NCBI RefSeq assembly: GCF_014204815.1
Contig: NZ_JACHMC010000001.1
Location: 186,001 to 250,000, forward strand
Length of the DNA: 64,000 bases
Source: Micrococcus flavus
GTDB lineage: Bacteria > Actinomycetota > Actinomycetes > Actinomycetales > Micrococcaceae
Reading direction: 5' to 3'
The translations under genes and the position numbers were made by a program. This document shows, piece by piece, positions 1-8,025 of this stretch. The first letter of the stretch is position 1. Every line of letters starts with the position of its first letter. The notes beneath the pieces are model-generated. The model worked only from the letters and a program-made list of their open reading frames with translations, was not told where the DNA came from and made no database searches.

Positions 1-66
1 TTCGGCCGCGAGTTCGGCGAGCTGGGCCTGAAGGAGATGGCCGTGGCGAAGTCCATCAGCCTCTGA
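1..66 (+). CDS. C-terminal end of a probable aldehyde dehydrogenase (partial)
   Basis: Only the last 21 codons are present, ending in TGA at 64-66; the gene starts outside the window. The residues GREFGELGL followed eight residues later by a KS pair look like the closing segment of NAD(P)-dependent aldehyde dehydrogenases, where a G-R-E-x-G-x-x-G-L stretch precedes the last strand. Aromatic catabolism genes follow, so a role in oxidising an aromatic or semialdehyde substrate is possible. Twenty-one residues cannot settle the family or substrate. Confidence 0.4.
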   Translation, partial: FGREFGELGLKEMAVAKSISL

Positions 67-106
67 CTCCCGCGGCCGGCCCGTCGGGGCCGTCCCGCGC
101 ATCTTC

Positions 107-165
107 TGGTGAGGACTCACCCTCATCGGCCTCCGCAAGGGGCTGGTGAGGGTGAGTCCTCACCA
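107..165. terminator. Perfect 19-bp inverted repeat between convergent genes
   Basis: The arms at 107-125 and 147-165 are perfect reverse complements, separated by 21 nt. The hairpin sits between the dehydrogenase stop at 66 and the end of the flavin reductase gene at 187, so it is placed as a bidirectional terminator. It lacks the GACGACGGCGCC stem used by most other terminators here and has no T-tract. Confidence 0.55.
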
Positions 166-186
166 CGTCGTGGAGTGGGCGCGGGG

Positions 187-816
187 TCAGGCCCGCGGCC
201 GCCCCTGAGCGAACACGTCACCGAGCGTGCCCCACTCGTCCCGCCCGAGCCGGGCCACCGGGTCCAGCCGGGCCGGGTCGGGCAGGGTGCGGCCCCGTGC
301 GTCGGTCACCAGGGTGTCCTCCCGGACCGCCACATGCACCACCCGGCCGAGCACGCAGTGCCCGTCGCCCACGGGGACCACGCGCTCGAGGGTGCACTCC
401 AGCACGGCCGGGCTCGCGGCCACGCGCGGCGGCGCGACGACGGCGCTCGCCTCCTTCTCCAGTCCCGCCAGGACGAACTCGTCCACCTCGGGGCCCACCG
501 GCGCGGACGTGGTGTTGCAGGCCTCCGCGAGGGCCCGGTCCACGAGGGACACCGTGAACTGTCCGGTGGCCTCGACGTTCCGCAGGGTGTCCTTGCGGCC
601 GGTGGAGGAGAACATCACGATCGGCGGCGCCCCGGAGACCATCGTGAAGAAGGAGTGCGGCGCGAGGTTGGCGGCGCCGTCGTCGGCCACGGTGCCCACC
701 CACGCGATGGGCCGGGGGATCAGGACGGACTTGAGCAGCAGGGCGGTCTCGGCATCGCCGAGGTCGGCGGCGGAGAACTCGGTCCGGGCGGGGTCACGCG
801 GGGTGGTCTCGCTCAT
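187..816 (-). CDS. Flavin reductase family protein
   Basis: This 209-residue protein fits the FMN-binding split-barrel flavin reductase family, whose members reduce free FMN/FAD with NAD(P)H or bind flavin directly. The motif PRPIAWVGTV near residue 35 and the following segment with NLAPHSFF are typical of the family. The ATG at 816 is the only reasonable start, and CATACT lies 7 nt upstream of it, so the mRNA may be leaderless. In a neighbourhood degrading phenylacetate and hydroxyphenylacetate it could supply FADH2 to a two-component hydroxylase of HpaB type, but no HpaB is in the window. The HpaC assignment is inference. Confidence 0.75.
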   Translation of the reverse strand: MSETTPRDPARTEFSAADLGDAETALLLKSVLIPRPIAWVGTVADDGAANLAPHSFFTMVSGAPPIVMFSSTGRKDTLRNVEATGQFTVSLVDRALAEACNTTSAPVGPEVDEFVLAGLEKEASAVVAPPRVAASPAVLECTLERVVPVGDGHCVLGRVVHVAVREDTLVTDARGRTLPDPARLDPVARLGRDEWGTLGDVFAQGRPRA

Positions 817-871
817 GGCCGCCAGTATGCCGGAGCCCAGCTTGCCCCGGCCGTCCCTGCCGAAACCCGAG

Positions 872-910
872 CTTTCGAACGTCGTATAGGCCCTGTTCCA
901 CGTTCGAAAG
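872..910. promoter_or_regulatory. Inverted repeat upstream of the flavin reductase gene
   Basis: CTTTCGAACG at 872-881 and its exact reverse complement CGTTCGAAAG at 901-910 lie about 60-95 bp upstream of the flavin reductase start. A third partial copy, GCTCGAAAG, follows at 932-940. Each copy contains the palindrome TTCGAA. The spacing looks like a regulator site. No regulator for it is identifiable. Confidence 0.45.
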
Positions 911-976
911 TCTCCATTCGCCCGGAATCGCGCTCGAAAGTGAGGGGGTGCGGCGGGGGTGCGGTGGGGGCTGGGA

Positions 977-1020
977 CGACGACGGCGCCGCCCCCTTCGC
1001 AGGGGACGGCGCCGTCGTCG
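977..1020 (-). terminator. Rho-independent-type terminator of the MHS transporter gene
   Basis: A 14-bp perfect stem (977-990 with 1007-1020), plus five inner pairs, lies about 40 bp past the transporter stop codon. The stem is the GACGACGGCGCC type found repeatedly in this window. Confidence 0.7.
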
Positions 1021-1061
1021 AGGGGTGGGAGTGGCCGTCCGGCCGCCCACCGGAGGGTGGA

Positions 1062-2426
1062 TCAGTGGTGCGCCTTGGCGTCGGCGATCACGTCCACGCC
1101 GAGCTCGTCGTGCTCGTGGTCGTGCAGGTTCCGGTCCTGGATGCCCTTGGGGACCATGGAGACGGCCACCAGCGAGATCAGGGAGATGACGATCATGTAG
1201 CCGGCCACCCAGGTCCAGCCGTTCGGCAGGAGCAGGTCGGCGATCAGCGGGGCGAACGCGCCGCCGATGATGGCGCCGATCGCGTAGCCGATGGACACGC
1301 CGGAGAAGCGCACCTTGGCCGGGAACATCTCGGCGTACATGGCGGACTGCGGCCCGTACGACGGGCCGAGGCCGAGGGTGAGGACGAACAGGGCCGCGGC
1401 GAACAGCGGCAGCGAGGCGGTGTTCATCATCAGGAACATCGGGATGGACCAGATGATCAGGAACGCGTAGCCGAGCTGGAAGGTGAGACGGCGCCCGATC
1501 TTGTCCGAGATCCAGCCGCCGAACAGGGTGAACAGGAACCAGCCCGCGCCGCCCACGAGGGCCGCGGTCAGGGTCTCGGTGGGCTCCATGCCCAGGTTCT
1601 TCTGGCCGTACTTGGCGAACCAGGCGATCACGAGGTATCCCACCGCGTTGTTGGCGGCGAAGATGAGCGCGGCCAGGACCACGGTCCTGGTGTGGTTGCG
1701 GAACAGGTCGCCGAGCGGGGCGGACTCGTCCTTCTTCAGCTGCTGCATCTCCTTGAAGACCGGGGACTCCTCGACGGCCTTGCGGATGATGTGGCCCACG
1801 AGGATCAGGACCACGGAGAGCAGGAAGGGCACGCGCCAGCCCCACTCGAGGAAGGCCTCCGGGCTCATGGACGCGCGGACGGCGAACAGGACGCCCGTGG
1901 CCATCAGCATGCCGAGCGGCACGCCCACCTGCGGGGCGGAGCCGAAGAGGCCGCGCTTGCCGTGCGGGGCGTGCTCCACGGAGAGGAGGGCTGCGCCGCC
2001 CCACTCGCCGCCGGCGGAGAAGCCCTGCAGCAGGCGGAGCAGGACGAGGAGGATCGGGGCCCACACGCCGATCTGGGCGTAGGTGGGCAGCAGACCGATG
2101 AGGACGGTGGCCGCGCCCATGCCGATCAGGGTCATCGAGAGGACGATCTTGCGGCCGAACCGGTCGCCCATGTGACCGGCGACGATCGCGCCGAGCGGGC
2201 GGACGAGGAAGGAGATGCCGAGGGACGCCCACGAGGCGATCTGGGCACCCTGCGCGCCCATGGGTGCGAAGAACAGGGGGCCGAGGATGAGGGCGGCGGC
2301 CTGGGCGTAGATGAAGAAGTCGTACCACTCGATGGTGGTGCCGACGAGCGTGCCGGCGAGGACCTTGCGCTCCTCGCGGGGGTCGCGGGCGGCCGAGGTG
2401 GCCGGAGAGGCGACGGTGTGGCTCAT
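1062..2426 (-). CDS. MHS-family (metabolite:H+ symporter) MFS transporter
   Basis: This 454-residue protein has about 12 hydrophobic segments and the MHS hallmarks: an early WYDFF motif in TM1 and the MFS motif A forms GDRFGRK after TM2 and SDKIGRR in the second half. Relatives (ProP, KgtP, ShiA, benzoate and phenylacetate carriers) import organic acids with protons. The ATG at 2426 follows AGGAG at 5-nt spacing; in-frame codons further upstream have no such support. Its promoter carries both a PaaR-like dyad and the GTATAC operator of the homoprotocatechuate genes, so phenylacetate or hydroxyphenylacetate is the likely cargo. The substrate is inferred. Confidence 0.85.
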   Translation of the reverse strand: MSHTVASPATSAARDPREERKVLAGTLVGTTIEWYDFFIYAQAAALILGPLFFAPMGAQGAQIASWASLGISFLVRPLGAIVAGHMGDRFGRKIVLSMTLIGMGAATVLIGLLPTYAQIGVWAPILLVLLRLLQGFSAGGEWGGAALLSVEHAPHGKRGLFGSAPQVGVPLGMLMATGVLFAVRASMSPEAFLEWGWRVPFLLSVVLILVGHIIRKAVEESPVFKEMQQLKKDESAPLGDLFRNHTRTVVLAALIFAANNAVGYLVIAWFAKYGQKNLGMEPTETLTAALVGGAGWFLFTLFGGWISDKIGRRLTFQLGYAFLIIWSIPMFLMMNTASLPLFAAALFVLTLGLGPSYGPQSAMYAEMFPAKVRFSGVSIGYAIGAIIGGAFAPLIADLLLPNGWTWVAGYMIVISLISLVAVSMVPKGIQDRNLHDHEHDELGVDVIADAKAHH

Positions 2427-2485
2427 GGGTGCTCCTGGGGTGCGGGGCTTGATCGCGTGGCTCGAGACGGCGCGACGCGCGATGT

Positions 2486-2501
2486 GACCGACCGGTCGGT
2501 C
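2486..2501. promoter_or_regulatory. PaaR-like 16-bp palindrome in the transporter promoter
   Basis: GACCGACCGGTCGGTC is a perfect palindrome 60 bp upstream of the transporter start. It contains ACCG-N2-CG-N2-CGGT, which, as far as I recall, is the core of the TetR-family PaaR box described in corynebacteria. A one-sided form lies in the paa promoter at 7411-7432. Confidence 0.6.
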
Positions 2502-2519
2502 GGGAAGTGACACGGGTCA

Positions 2520-2529
2520 CCGTATACGA
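2520..2529. promoter_or_regulatory. GTATAC-type operator in the transporter promoter
   Basis: CCGTATACGA (minus strand TCGTATACGG) is nearly identical to palindromes at the hpaHI, hpaD and FAH-RraA promoters. It lies about 95 bp upstream of the start codon and 19 bp from the PaaR-like dyad. The candidate reader is the GntR protein at 27597-28286. Confidence 0.6.
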
Positions 2530-2612
2530 CTTCCTGTGACTCGCACCACGCGCCCAGGTCATGACGGGATTGTGACGCCCGGCGTCCGGACGGAGACGAC
2601 GACGGTGACACG

Positions 2613-2657
2613 ACGACGCCGCCCGCACCCTCGTGCGGAGGGTGCGGGCGGCGTCGT
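2613..2657 (-). terminator. Terminator of the paa operon
   Basis: A 19-bp perfect stem (2613-2631 with 2639-2657) and a 7-nt loop lie about 35 bp beyond the last paa-operon stop codon. Confidence 0.75.
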
Positions 2658-2690
2658 GGTGCGGTCCGGCGGACGGACCGGGAGGCGGGA

Positions 2691-3482
2691 TCAGCCGCGG
2701 CCGGTGAACTCGGGCTTGCGCTTCTCCTGGAAGGCCGTGAACCCCTCGGCGTAGTCGGCCGTGTCGCAGAGCTCGCCCTGGGCGACGTTCTCCGCGTCGA
2801 GGGACTCCCACAGGCCCACGCGCTGGTCGCGGATCTGCTGGACGAGCTCCTTGGAGGCCCGGAAGGCCAGGGTGGCGCCGGAGGCCACCTGCGCGGCCTT
2901 GGCGCGGGTGAACTCCAGCAGCTCCTCGGCCGGGACCGCGCGGGAGAACAGCCCCGCCTGCACGGCCTCGGCACCGGAGATCAGCTCGGCGGTGTAGATC
3001 AGGTCCAGGGTGCGGTGCGCGCCCAGCCGCTCGGTGAACAGCCAGTGGCCGCCCGAGTCCAGGGTGGCACCCAGGTTGGCGAACGGCGAGCCGATCTTGG
3101 CCTCCTCGGCCACGTAGACCACGTCCGTGGCGATCGCCAGGCCCAGGCCCACGCCCAGGCACGCGCCCTGCACGGCCGCGAACGTCGGGACGGGGCACTC
3201 GGACATGGCACGCAGCACCGGGGTGACCCGGTCGCGCAGGTAGGCGGTGGCGTCGTCGTCGGCGGGGACCACGCCGGAGATGTCCCGACCGGCGCAGAAG
3301 CCCCGGCCCTCGCCGCGCAGCAGCACCGCGCGGACCTCGCCGGTCTCGGCCCTGTCCGCGATCTCGGCGTACGCGGCGCCGAGGTCGGCCAGGGCCTGCT
3401 CGTCCAGGGAGTTCATCTTCTTCGGGGCGTTCAGCACCACCTCGGCGACGCCGCCGGCCACGGTCAGCTCGACCATGCTCAT
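2691..3482 (-). CDS. Enoyl-CoA hydratase/isomerase, last gene of the paa operon
   Basis: This 263-residue crotonase-family protein would hydrate or isomerise a CoA thioester in the lower phenylacetyl-CoA pathway. The crotonase oxyanion-hole segment GFCAGRDIS occurs near residue 65 and the second glycine-rich segment CLGVGLGLA near residue 115. The ATG at 3482 follows AGGAG; a second in-frame ATG lies two codons later. The gene starts 17 bp after paaE, so it is cotranscribed. PaaF (2,3-dehydroadipyl-CoA hydratase) and PaaG (epoxide isomerase) both belong to this fold, and the sequence alone does not tell me which. Confidence 0.85.
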   Translation of the reverse strand: MSMVELTVAGGVAEVVLNAPKKMNSLDEQALADLGAAYAEIADRAETGEVRAVLLRGEGRGFCAGRDISGVVPADDDATAYLRDRVTPVLRAMSECPVPTFAAVQGACLGVGLGLAIATDVVYVAEEAKIGSPFANLGATLDSGGHWLFTERLGAHRTLDLIYTAELISGAEAVQAGLFSRAVPAEELLEFTRAKAAQVASGATLAFRASKELVQQIRDQRVGLWESLDAENVAQGELCDTADYAEGFTAFQEKRKPEFTGRG

Positions 3483-3499
3483 CGGGTGCTCCTGGCCGC

Positions 3500-4660
3500 T
3501 CACGCGTCGAAGTCGACGGTGATGGCGTCGCCGGTGGGACGGGTCTGGCAAGTCAGGATGTACCCGTTGTCCACCTCGTCCTTCTCGAGCGCGTAGTTCT
3601 CCTCCATCGTGAACTCGCCCTCGGTGACCTTGGCGCGGCAGGTGCCGCACACGCCGCCGGCGCACGCGAACGGGACGTCGGAGCGCACGCGGAGGGCGGC
3701 GTTGAGGATCGTCTCGTGCGCGGACTTCGGGGACTCGACCTTGCCGGTGGTGCCGTCGAGGGTGAACTCGATGGTCACGTTGTCGCCCGAGGGGTCGGCC
3801 TCGATCGGGCGGCCCGCGTCGCCCTGCGGGCGCTCCGGACGGCCGGTGGTGAACAGCTCGAAGCGGACGTCGTCGTCGGCCACGCCGCGCTCGGAGAGCG
3901 TGTCCCGGGCCATCTGGACGAGCTCGAACGGGCCGCACAGGAACCACTCGTCCGTGTTCTCCACGTCGATCACGCGGTCCAGCAGCGTCTCGAGCTTCTC
4001 GGCGTCGATGCGCCCGGACAGCAGCGGGGCCACCCGCTGCTCGCGGGAGAGCACGTGGTAGACGGCGAAGCGGGACGGGTACTTGTCCTTGAGGTCGCCG
4101 ATCTCCTCCGCGAACATCACGTCCATGGCGGAGCGGTTCGCGTAGATGAGGCTGAAGCGGGCGGTCTCGGACGCGGCCAGCACCGACTTGGCGATCGCCA
4201 TGATCGGGGTGATGCCCGAGCCGGCGGCCAGGGCCACCAGGTCGACCTGGCCGTCCTTCACGGCCTGCGCCGCCACGGCGTCCGGGTTGTTCATGGAGGT
4301 GATGCCCGTGCGGGACGTGAACGCGCCCTGCGGGTTCATCACGTCGATCCTCTCGCCGACCTCGAGGCGCTCGTTGGCCCACGTGGAGAACTTGCCGCCG
4401 AGGTCCTTCTTCACGGCCACGCGGATCTCGCCGCGCTGCGGCACGGCGCAGATCGAGTAGGACCGGCGCAGCTCCTGGCCGTCGATCTCCTTGCGCAGGG
4501 CCACGTACTGGCCGGGGAGGTAGTCGTAGTCGTCCGCAAGCTCGTCGGGGACCGCGAAGGTCACCTCCACGGAGTCGTCGGTGAGCTTGCGCAGCTCGGA
4601 CACCTCGAGGGCGTTGAACGTCGCGCGGCGCTTGGCGGGGGCGGCGGTGGTCTCGGTCAT
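3500..4660 (-). CDS. paaE: Phenylacetyl-CoA 1,2-epoxidase reductase subunit PaaE
   Basis: This 386-residue reductase passes electrons from NADPH to the di-iron epoxidase PaaAC. The N-terminal half is an FNR-type FAD/NAD module: a flavin-binding RRSYSIC near residue 63 and a nucleotide-binding GSGITPIMAI near residue 147. The last 90 residues are a plant-type [2Fe-2S] ferredoxin with CAGGVCGTC and a fourth cysteine in LTCQT. The ATG at 4660 overlaps the paaD stop (TGATG), indicating translational coupling. Confidence 0.95.
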   Translation of the reverse strand: MTETTAAPAKRRATFNALEVSELRKLTDDSVEVTFAVPDELADDYDYLPGQYVALRKEIDGQELRRSYSICAVPQRGEIRVAVKKDLGGKFSTWANERLEVGERIDVMNPQGAFTSRTGITSMNNPDAVAAQAVKDGQVDLVALAAGSGITPIMAIAKSVLAASETARFSLIYANRSAMDVMFAEEIGDLKDKYPSRFAVYHVLSREQRVAPLLSGRIDAEKLETLLDRVIDVENTDEWFLCGPFELVQMARDTLSERGVADDDVRFELFTTGRPERPQGDAGRPIEADPSGDNVTIEFTLDGTTGKVESPKSAHETILNAALRVRSDVPFACAGGVCGTCRAKVTEGEFTMEENYALEKDEVDNGYILTCQTRPTGDAITVDFDA

Positions 4661-5169
4661 CAGTGCACCTTGAAGTAGTCGAAGGGCTCCAGGCACTCCC
4701 GGCACGTGTACAGCGCCTTGCAGGACGTGGAGCCGAAGCGGGTGATCTCACGGGTGTTCAGGGAGTGGCACCGGGGGCACTTCACGGCCAGGCCGATCCG
4801 CACGGGTCCGTCCACGGTGCGGGCCGCGGGCGGGGCGATCCCGTACTCGGCCAGCTTGGCCTTGCCCTCGTCCGTCATCCAGTCCGTGGTCCACGCCGGC
4901 TGGAGGACCAGCCGCACCTCGGACTCCTCGAACCCCGCGCCCTTCAGGGCGCGGGAGACGTCCGTGGTGATGGTGTCCATGGCGGGGCACCCGGAGTACG
5001 TGGGGGTGATGACGACGACGGCCTTGTCGCCCTCCGCGTGCGCGTCCCGGAGGATCCCCAGGTCCGCGATGGACAGCACGGGGATCTCCGGGTCGTGCAC
5101 GGTGGAGGCCGCATCCCAGACCCGCGCGTCGACGGGGTCGGCGGGGCGCAGCTTGCTGGCGGTGGTCAC
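4660..5169 (-). CDS. paaD: Phenylacetate pathway Fe-S assembly protein PaaD
   Basis: This 169-residue protein combines a DUF59/MIP18 domain (PEIPVLSIADLG near residue 28, GCPAMD near residue 60) with a C-terminal zinc ribbon built from CPRC and CREC pairs plus a cysteine between them. PaaD is thought to help assemble the Fe-S cluster of PaaE or mature the epoxidase. The start is GTG at 5169, overlapping the paaC stop as GTGA, which fits coupled translation; no good Shine-Dalgarno precedes it. Confidence 0.93.
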   Translation of the reverse strand: MTTASKLRPADPVDARVWDAASTVHDPEIPVLSIADLGILRDAHAEGDKAVVVITPTYSGCPAMDTITTDVSRALKGAGFEESEVRLVLQPAWTTDWMTDEGKAKLAEYGIAPPAARTVDGPVRIGLAVKCPRCHSLNTREITRFGSTSCKALYTCRECLEPFDYFKVH

Positions 5170-5999
5170 CAGGAGGCCCCCGGGTGACGACGGGCCAGGG
5201 ACTGCATCTCGGCGAGGATGTAGCCGCGGTACTCGCTCATCTCGCCGGAGCGGTCGCCGCCGCGGGCCACGCCCGTGTCGGGGACCTGCAGGCCGGCGGC
5301 CTCGATGGCCGCGCGGATGCGGGTCATCGTGGGCTCCTCGAGCGAGGACGGCAGGACGGCCACCCCCTGCTCCGCGAGGGGGCGGGTCACGTCGTCGTCG
5401 TGGAAGAGCTCGGGCAGGTAGGGCCACAGCTCGTCCAGGCCGCGCTGCATGCGGCGCTTGGACTCCTCGGTGCCCAGGCCCAGGCGGTTCACCCACTGCT
5501 CGGCGTGGTCCTGGTGGTACAGGACCTCCTTCAGGGCCTTGTCCGCGATCGCCGCGAGGGTGGCGTCCGTGGACTCGCGCAGCCGGGAGTACAGCTCGTA
5601 CGCGTAGAACGAGTAGTACAGCTGGCGGGCGATGGTCTTGCCGAAGTCGCCGTTCTCGGCCTCCACGAGGCGGACGGAGCGGAACTCCTCCTCGTCGCGG
5701 AAGTAGGCGAGGTCGTCCTCCGACGTGCCCCACGCCGTGCCGGCGTAGGACAGGAGGAAGCGGGCGTGGCCCACCAGGTCCAGGGCGATGTTGCCGAGCG
5801 CGATGTCCTCCTCGAGCTCGGGGGCCCGGGAGATCCACCAGGAGAGGCGCTGGCCGAGCATCAGGGCGTCGTCGCCGAGGTAGGTGGCGTAGCGTGCCAC
5901 CTCCTCGGAGGCCCTCTGGTCGCCCGAGGCGATCTCCTCGGCCGTGATGGCCACGCCGGCGGAGTGCTTGGTGGCCGTGTCGTTGGTCGCGAAGCTCAC
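5166..5999 (-). CDS. paaC: Phenylacetyl-CoA 1,2-epoxidase structural subunit PaaC
   Basis: This 277-residue protein is the ferritin-like structural partner of PaaA. LGDDALMLGQRLSWW near residue 42 and YHQDHAEQW in the middle are characteristic of PaaC. It stabilises PaaA but is not itself the catalytic di-iron subunit in studied systems. The GTG start at 5999 overlaps the paaB stop as GTGA. Confidence 0.95.
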   Translation of the reverse strand: MSFATNDTATKHSAGVAITAEEIASGDQRASEEVARYATYLGDDALMLGQRLSWWISRAPELEEDIALGNIALDLVGHARFLLSYAGTAWGTSEDDLAYFRDEEEFRSVRLVEAENGDFGKTIARQLYYSFYAYELYSRLRESTDATLAAIADKALKEVLYHQDHAEQWVNRLGLGTEESKRRMQRGLDELWPYLPELFHDDDVTRPLAEQGVAVLPSSLEEPTMTRIRAAIEAAGLQVPDTGVARGGDRSGEMSEYRGYILAEMQSLARRHPGASW

Positions 6000-6328
6000 A
6001 GGTGCGGCACCCCCTCGGACTTCTGGTAGTAGGTCGCGTGGCGGTAGGACTTGCCCTGCGGCGACTCGAAGAAGCCGCCCTTGGAGTCCGGATCGGACGC
6101 GGCCACGGCGTCCGCGGGGACGACCCACACGGAGGTGCCCTCGTTGCGGCGCGTGTACAGGTCGCGTGCGTTGCGCAGCGCCATGGTGGCGTCCGGGGCG
6201 TGCAGCGAGCCGGCGTGCACGTGGGAGAGGCCGCGGTTCGCGCGGACGAAGACCTCCCACAGCGGCCACTCGTTGTTCGCGGCGGTGTCGTCCTTGGCCG
6301 GCATCTGAGCCGCCTTGTTCTCGGTCAT
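5996..6328 (-). CDS. paaB: Phenylacetyl-CoA 1,2-epoxidase subunit PaaB
   Basis: This 110-residue protein matches PaaB: WPLWEVFVR near the N-terminus and a central AGSLHAPDA. PaaB bridges the catalytic PaaAC and the reductase PaaE in the multicomponent epoxidase. It starts three bases after the paaA stop codon and overlaps paaC by four bases. Confidence 0.95.
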   Translation of the reverse strand: MTENKAAQMPAKDDTAANNEWPLWEVFVRANRGLSHVHAGSLHAPDATMALRNARDLYTRRNEGTSVWVVPADAVAASDPDSKGGFFESPQGKSYRHATYYQKSEGVPHL

Positions 6329-6331
6329 GGC

Positions 6332-7339
6332 TCAGGCTCCGATCAGCTGGGTGTCGGCCGGGACGTGCTGCTCGGCCTGGCGGCGGGCGTAGGCGGCGGC
6401 GGCCTCGCGGACCCAGGCGCCCTCCTCGTGGGCCTGGATGCGGCGGGCCATGCGCTGGGCGTTCATGGGGCCGTTGCCCTTGATGACGTCCGTGAACTCG
6501 TCCCAGTCCAGCGGGCCGAAGTCGTAGTGGCCGCGCTCCTCGTTCCACTTCAGGTCGGGGTCGGGCAGGGTCAGGCCCAGGGCCTCGGCCTGCGGGACGA
6601 TCATGTCCACGAAGCGCTGGCGCAGCTCGTCGTTGGAGAAGCGCTTGACCTTCCAGGCCATGGACTGCTGGGAGTTCGGGGAGTCGGCGTCCGGCGGGCC
6701 GAACATCTGCAGGGCCGGGCCATAGGTGCGGTTCACCGCGTCCTGGGCCATCTGCTTCTGCTCCGGGGTGCCGTGGGAGAGCTCGAAGAGGATCTCCCAG
6801 CCCTGGCGCTGGTGGAAGGACTCCTCCTTGCAGATGCGCACCATGGCGCGGCCGTAGGGGCCGTAGGAGGCGCGGCACAGCGGGACCTGGTTGCAGATGG
6901 CGGCGCCGTCGACGAGCCAGCCGATCGCGCCCATGTCCGCCCAGGTGCGGGCCGGGTAGTTGAAGATGGAGGAGTACTTGGCCTTGCCCTCGAGCAGCTG
7001 GTCGTTCAGCACGTCGCGGGGGGTGCCGAGGGTCTCGGCGGCCGAGTACAGGTACAGGCCGTGGCCGGCCTCATCCTGGACCTTGGCCATGAGGATCGCC
7101 TTGCGCTTCAGCGAGGGGGCGCGGGTGATCCAGTTGGCCTCCGGCTGCATGCCGATGATCTCGGAGTGCGCGTGCTGGGAGACCTGGCGGGTCAGGGACT
7201 TGCGGTAGGCCTGCGGCATCCAGTCGCGGGGCTCGATGCGCGAGTCCTCGGCGATCAGGCGGTCGAAGTTCTCCTGGCCGGCCGCATCCTCGGGGGACGG
7301 CACGGACGCCAGGCTCGGGGAGCTGGTGGTCTGCGTCAT
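6332..7339 (-). CDS. paaA: Phenylacetyl-CoA 1,2-epoxidase catalytic subunit PaaA
   Basis: This 335-residue protein is the di-iron oxygenase subunit that epoxidises the ring of phenylacetyl-CoA. Two E-x-x-H-type ligand motifs are visible, [11 protein letters not shown] and [11 protein letters not shown], the usual PaaA pair. The ATG at 7339 follows GAGGTG at 6-nt spacing; a GTG three codons upstream overlaps that ribosome site and is less likely. This is the first gene of paaABCDE plus the hydratase, driven by the promoter at 7426-7454. No paaK (ligase), paaZ or thiolase is inside the window. Confidence 0.95.
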   Translation of the reverse strand: MTQTTSSPSLASVPSPEDAAGQENFDRLIAEDSRIEPRDWMPQAYRKSLTRQVSQHAHSEIIGMQPEANWITRAPSLKRKAILMAKVQDEAGHGLYLYSAAETLGTPRDVLNDQLLEGKAKYSSIFNYPARTWADMGAIGWLVDGAAICNQVPLCRASYGPYGRAMVRICKEESFHQRQGWEILFELSHGTPEQKQMAQDAVNRTYGPALQMFGPPDADSPNSQQSMAWKVKRFSNDELRQRFVDMIVPQAEALGLTLPDPDLKWNEERGHYDFGPLDWDEFTDVIKGNGPMNAQRMARRIQAHEEGAWVREAAAAYARRQAEQHVPADTQLIGA

Positions 7340-7410
7340 GGGGTTCACCTCACGCTGGTGCGGATGTTCGGATTTCAGGGCCAGGGGTCGCGCCGCCGGG
7401 GCGACGAATT

Positions 7411-7432
7411 ACTGACCGTTCGTTCAGGATAG
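7411..7432. promoter_or_regulatory. PaaR-like operator overlapping the paa -10 box
   Basis: ACTGACCGTTCGTTCAGGATAG matches the remembered PaaR consensus ACT-N-ACCG-N2-CG in its left half; the right half is degraded (CAGGATAG instead of CGGT-N-AGT). It covers the -10 box and probable start site, the position expected for a repressor. Confidence 0.55.
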
Positions 7433-7454
7433 GCACTGGTGTGAGCCCCGTCAA
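7426..7454 (-). promoter_or_regulatory. Promoter of the paa operon
   Basis: On the minus strand TTGACG (7454-7449) and TATCCT (7431-7426) are separated by 17 bp, a near-ideal sigma-70-type promoter. Transcription should begin near 7419, about 80 nt before paaA. Confidence 0.75.
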
Positions 7455-7574
7455 CACCCCCGCGGGCGGGTTCCCGGGGGCAGGGCCGGGCGTCCGGTCC
7501 TGCACAGGGGCCCTCCTGCCGTGCCCCGTCCACACCGCCCGCGCAAGCCCCTCGCCCCGGCCCTCCGGGCGGCC

Positions 7575-7580
7575 TAGCGT
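7575..7580 (+). promoter_or_regulatory. -10 box of a probable leaderless promoter
   Basis: TAGCGT ends exactly 7 nt before the ATG at 7588 and no Shine-Dalgarno precedes that ATG, so transcription probably starts at the start codon. Confidence 0.5.
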
Positions 7581-7587
7581 CGCGGCC

Positions 7588-8025
7588 ATGAGCCTTCCTC
7601 CCTCCATCGCGGCCCTGCTGGACGGCCTCGTGGCCGCCGGCCTGCACGACGACGCCGCGCGCCTCGGCGTCCGCCTCACCTCCGCCCACGCGGACCTGTC
7701 CGCGGCCCGGTCCGCCGAGGCCGCGCTGACCGTCCTGCAGGAGGAGCTGCGTCCGCTCTTCGCCGAGGCCCAGTCGCTGGCCGCCGGGGTGCGGGCCGGC
7801 GTGGACGTGGCGTGGCGCTCGGAGGCCGGGCGGCGCCACGCGGACACGGCCCGCGCCCTCCACGTGGCCGCCGAGGACCGTGTGGACGAGGTCCTCGAGT
7901 GGCTCGCCCTGCTCCAGGGCGCCCTGCACGAGGCCGGTCAGGCCCGCGCCGACGCGGAGGGCCGCGTCCGGCAGGCGGAGGAGACGGCCACGGTGGCCCT
8001 GCGCACGCTGGCGGCCGTGGCATGA
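7588..8025 (+). CDS. Small helical WXG100-like protein of unknown function
   Basis: I do not recognise a named family. The 145-residue, alanine-rich, cysteine-free protein is predicted to be almost all helix. A VAWRSEAG turn near residue 75, between two long helices, resembles the helix-WXG-helix hairpin of ESX/type VII substrates, although the glycine position holds a serine. It overlaps the downstream hydrolase by four bases (ATGA), a typical partner arrangement. The start is the ATG with a -10 box 7 nt upstream. The WXG100 similarity is an inference from pattern only. Confidence 0.6.
   Translation: MSLPPSIAALLDGLVAAGLHDDAARLGVRLTSAHADLSAARSAEAALTVLQEELRPLFAEAQSLAAGVRAGVDVAWRSEAGRRHADTARALHVAAEDRVDEVLEWLALLQGALHEAGQARADAEGRVRQAEETATVALRTLAAVA

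Noticed and set aside
187-3198. Very long open frames on both strands through 0-4750, 7900-12600 and 25600-28500
   Set aside because: They are read-through shadows typical of high-GC DNA; the proteins are Arg/Pro/Gly-rich without motifs and overlap recognised genes.
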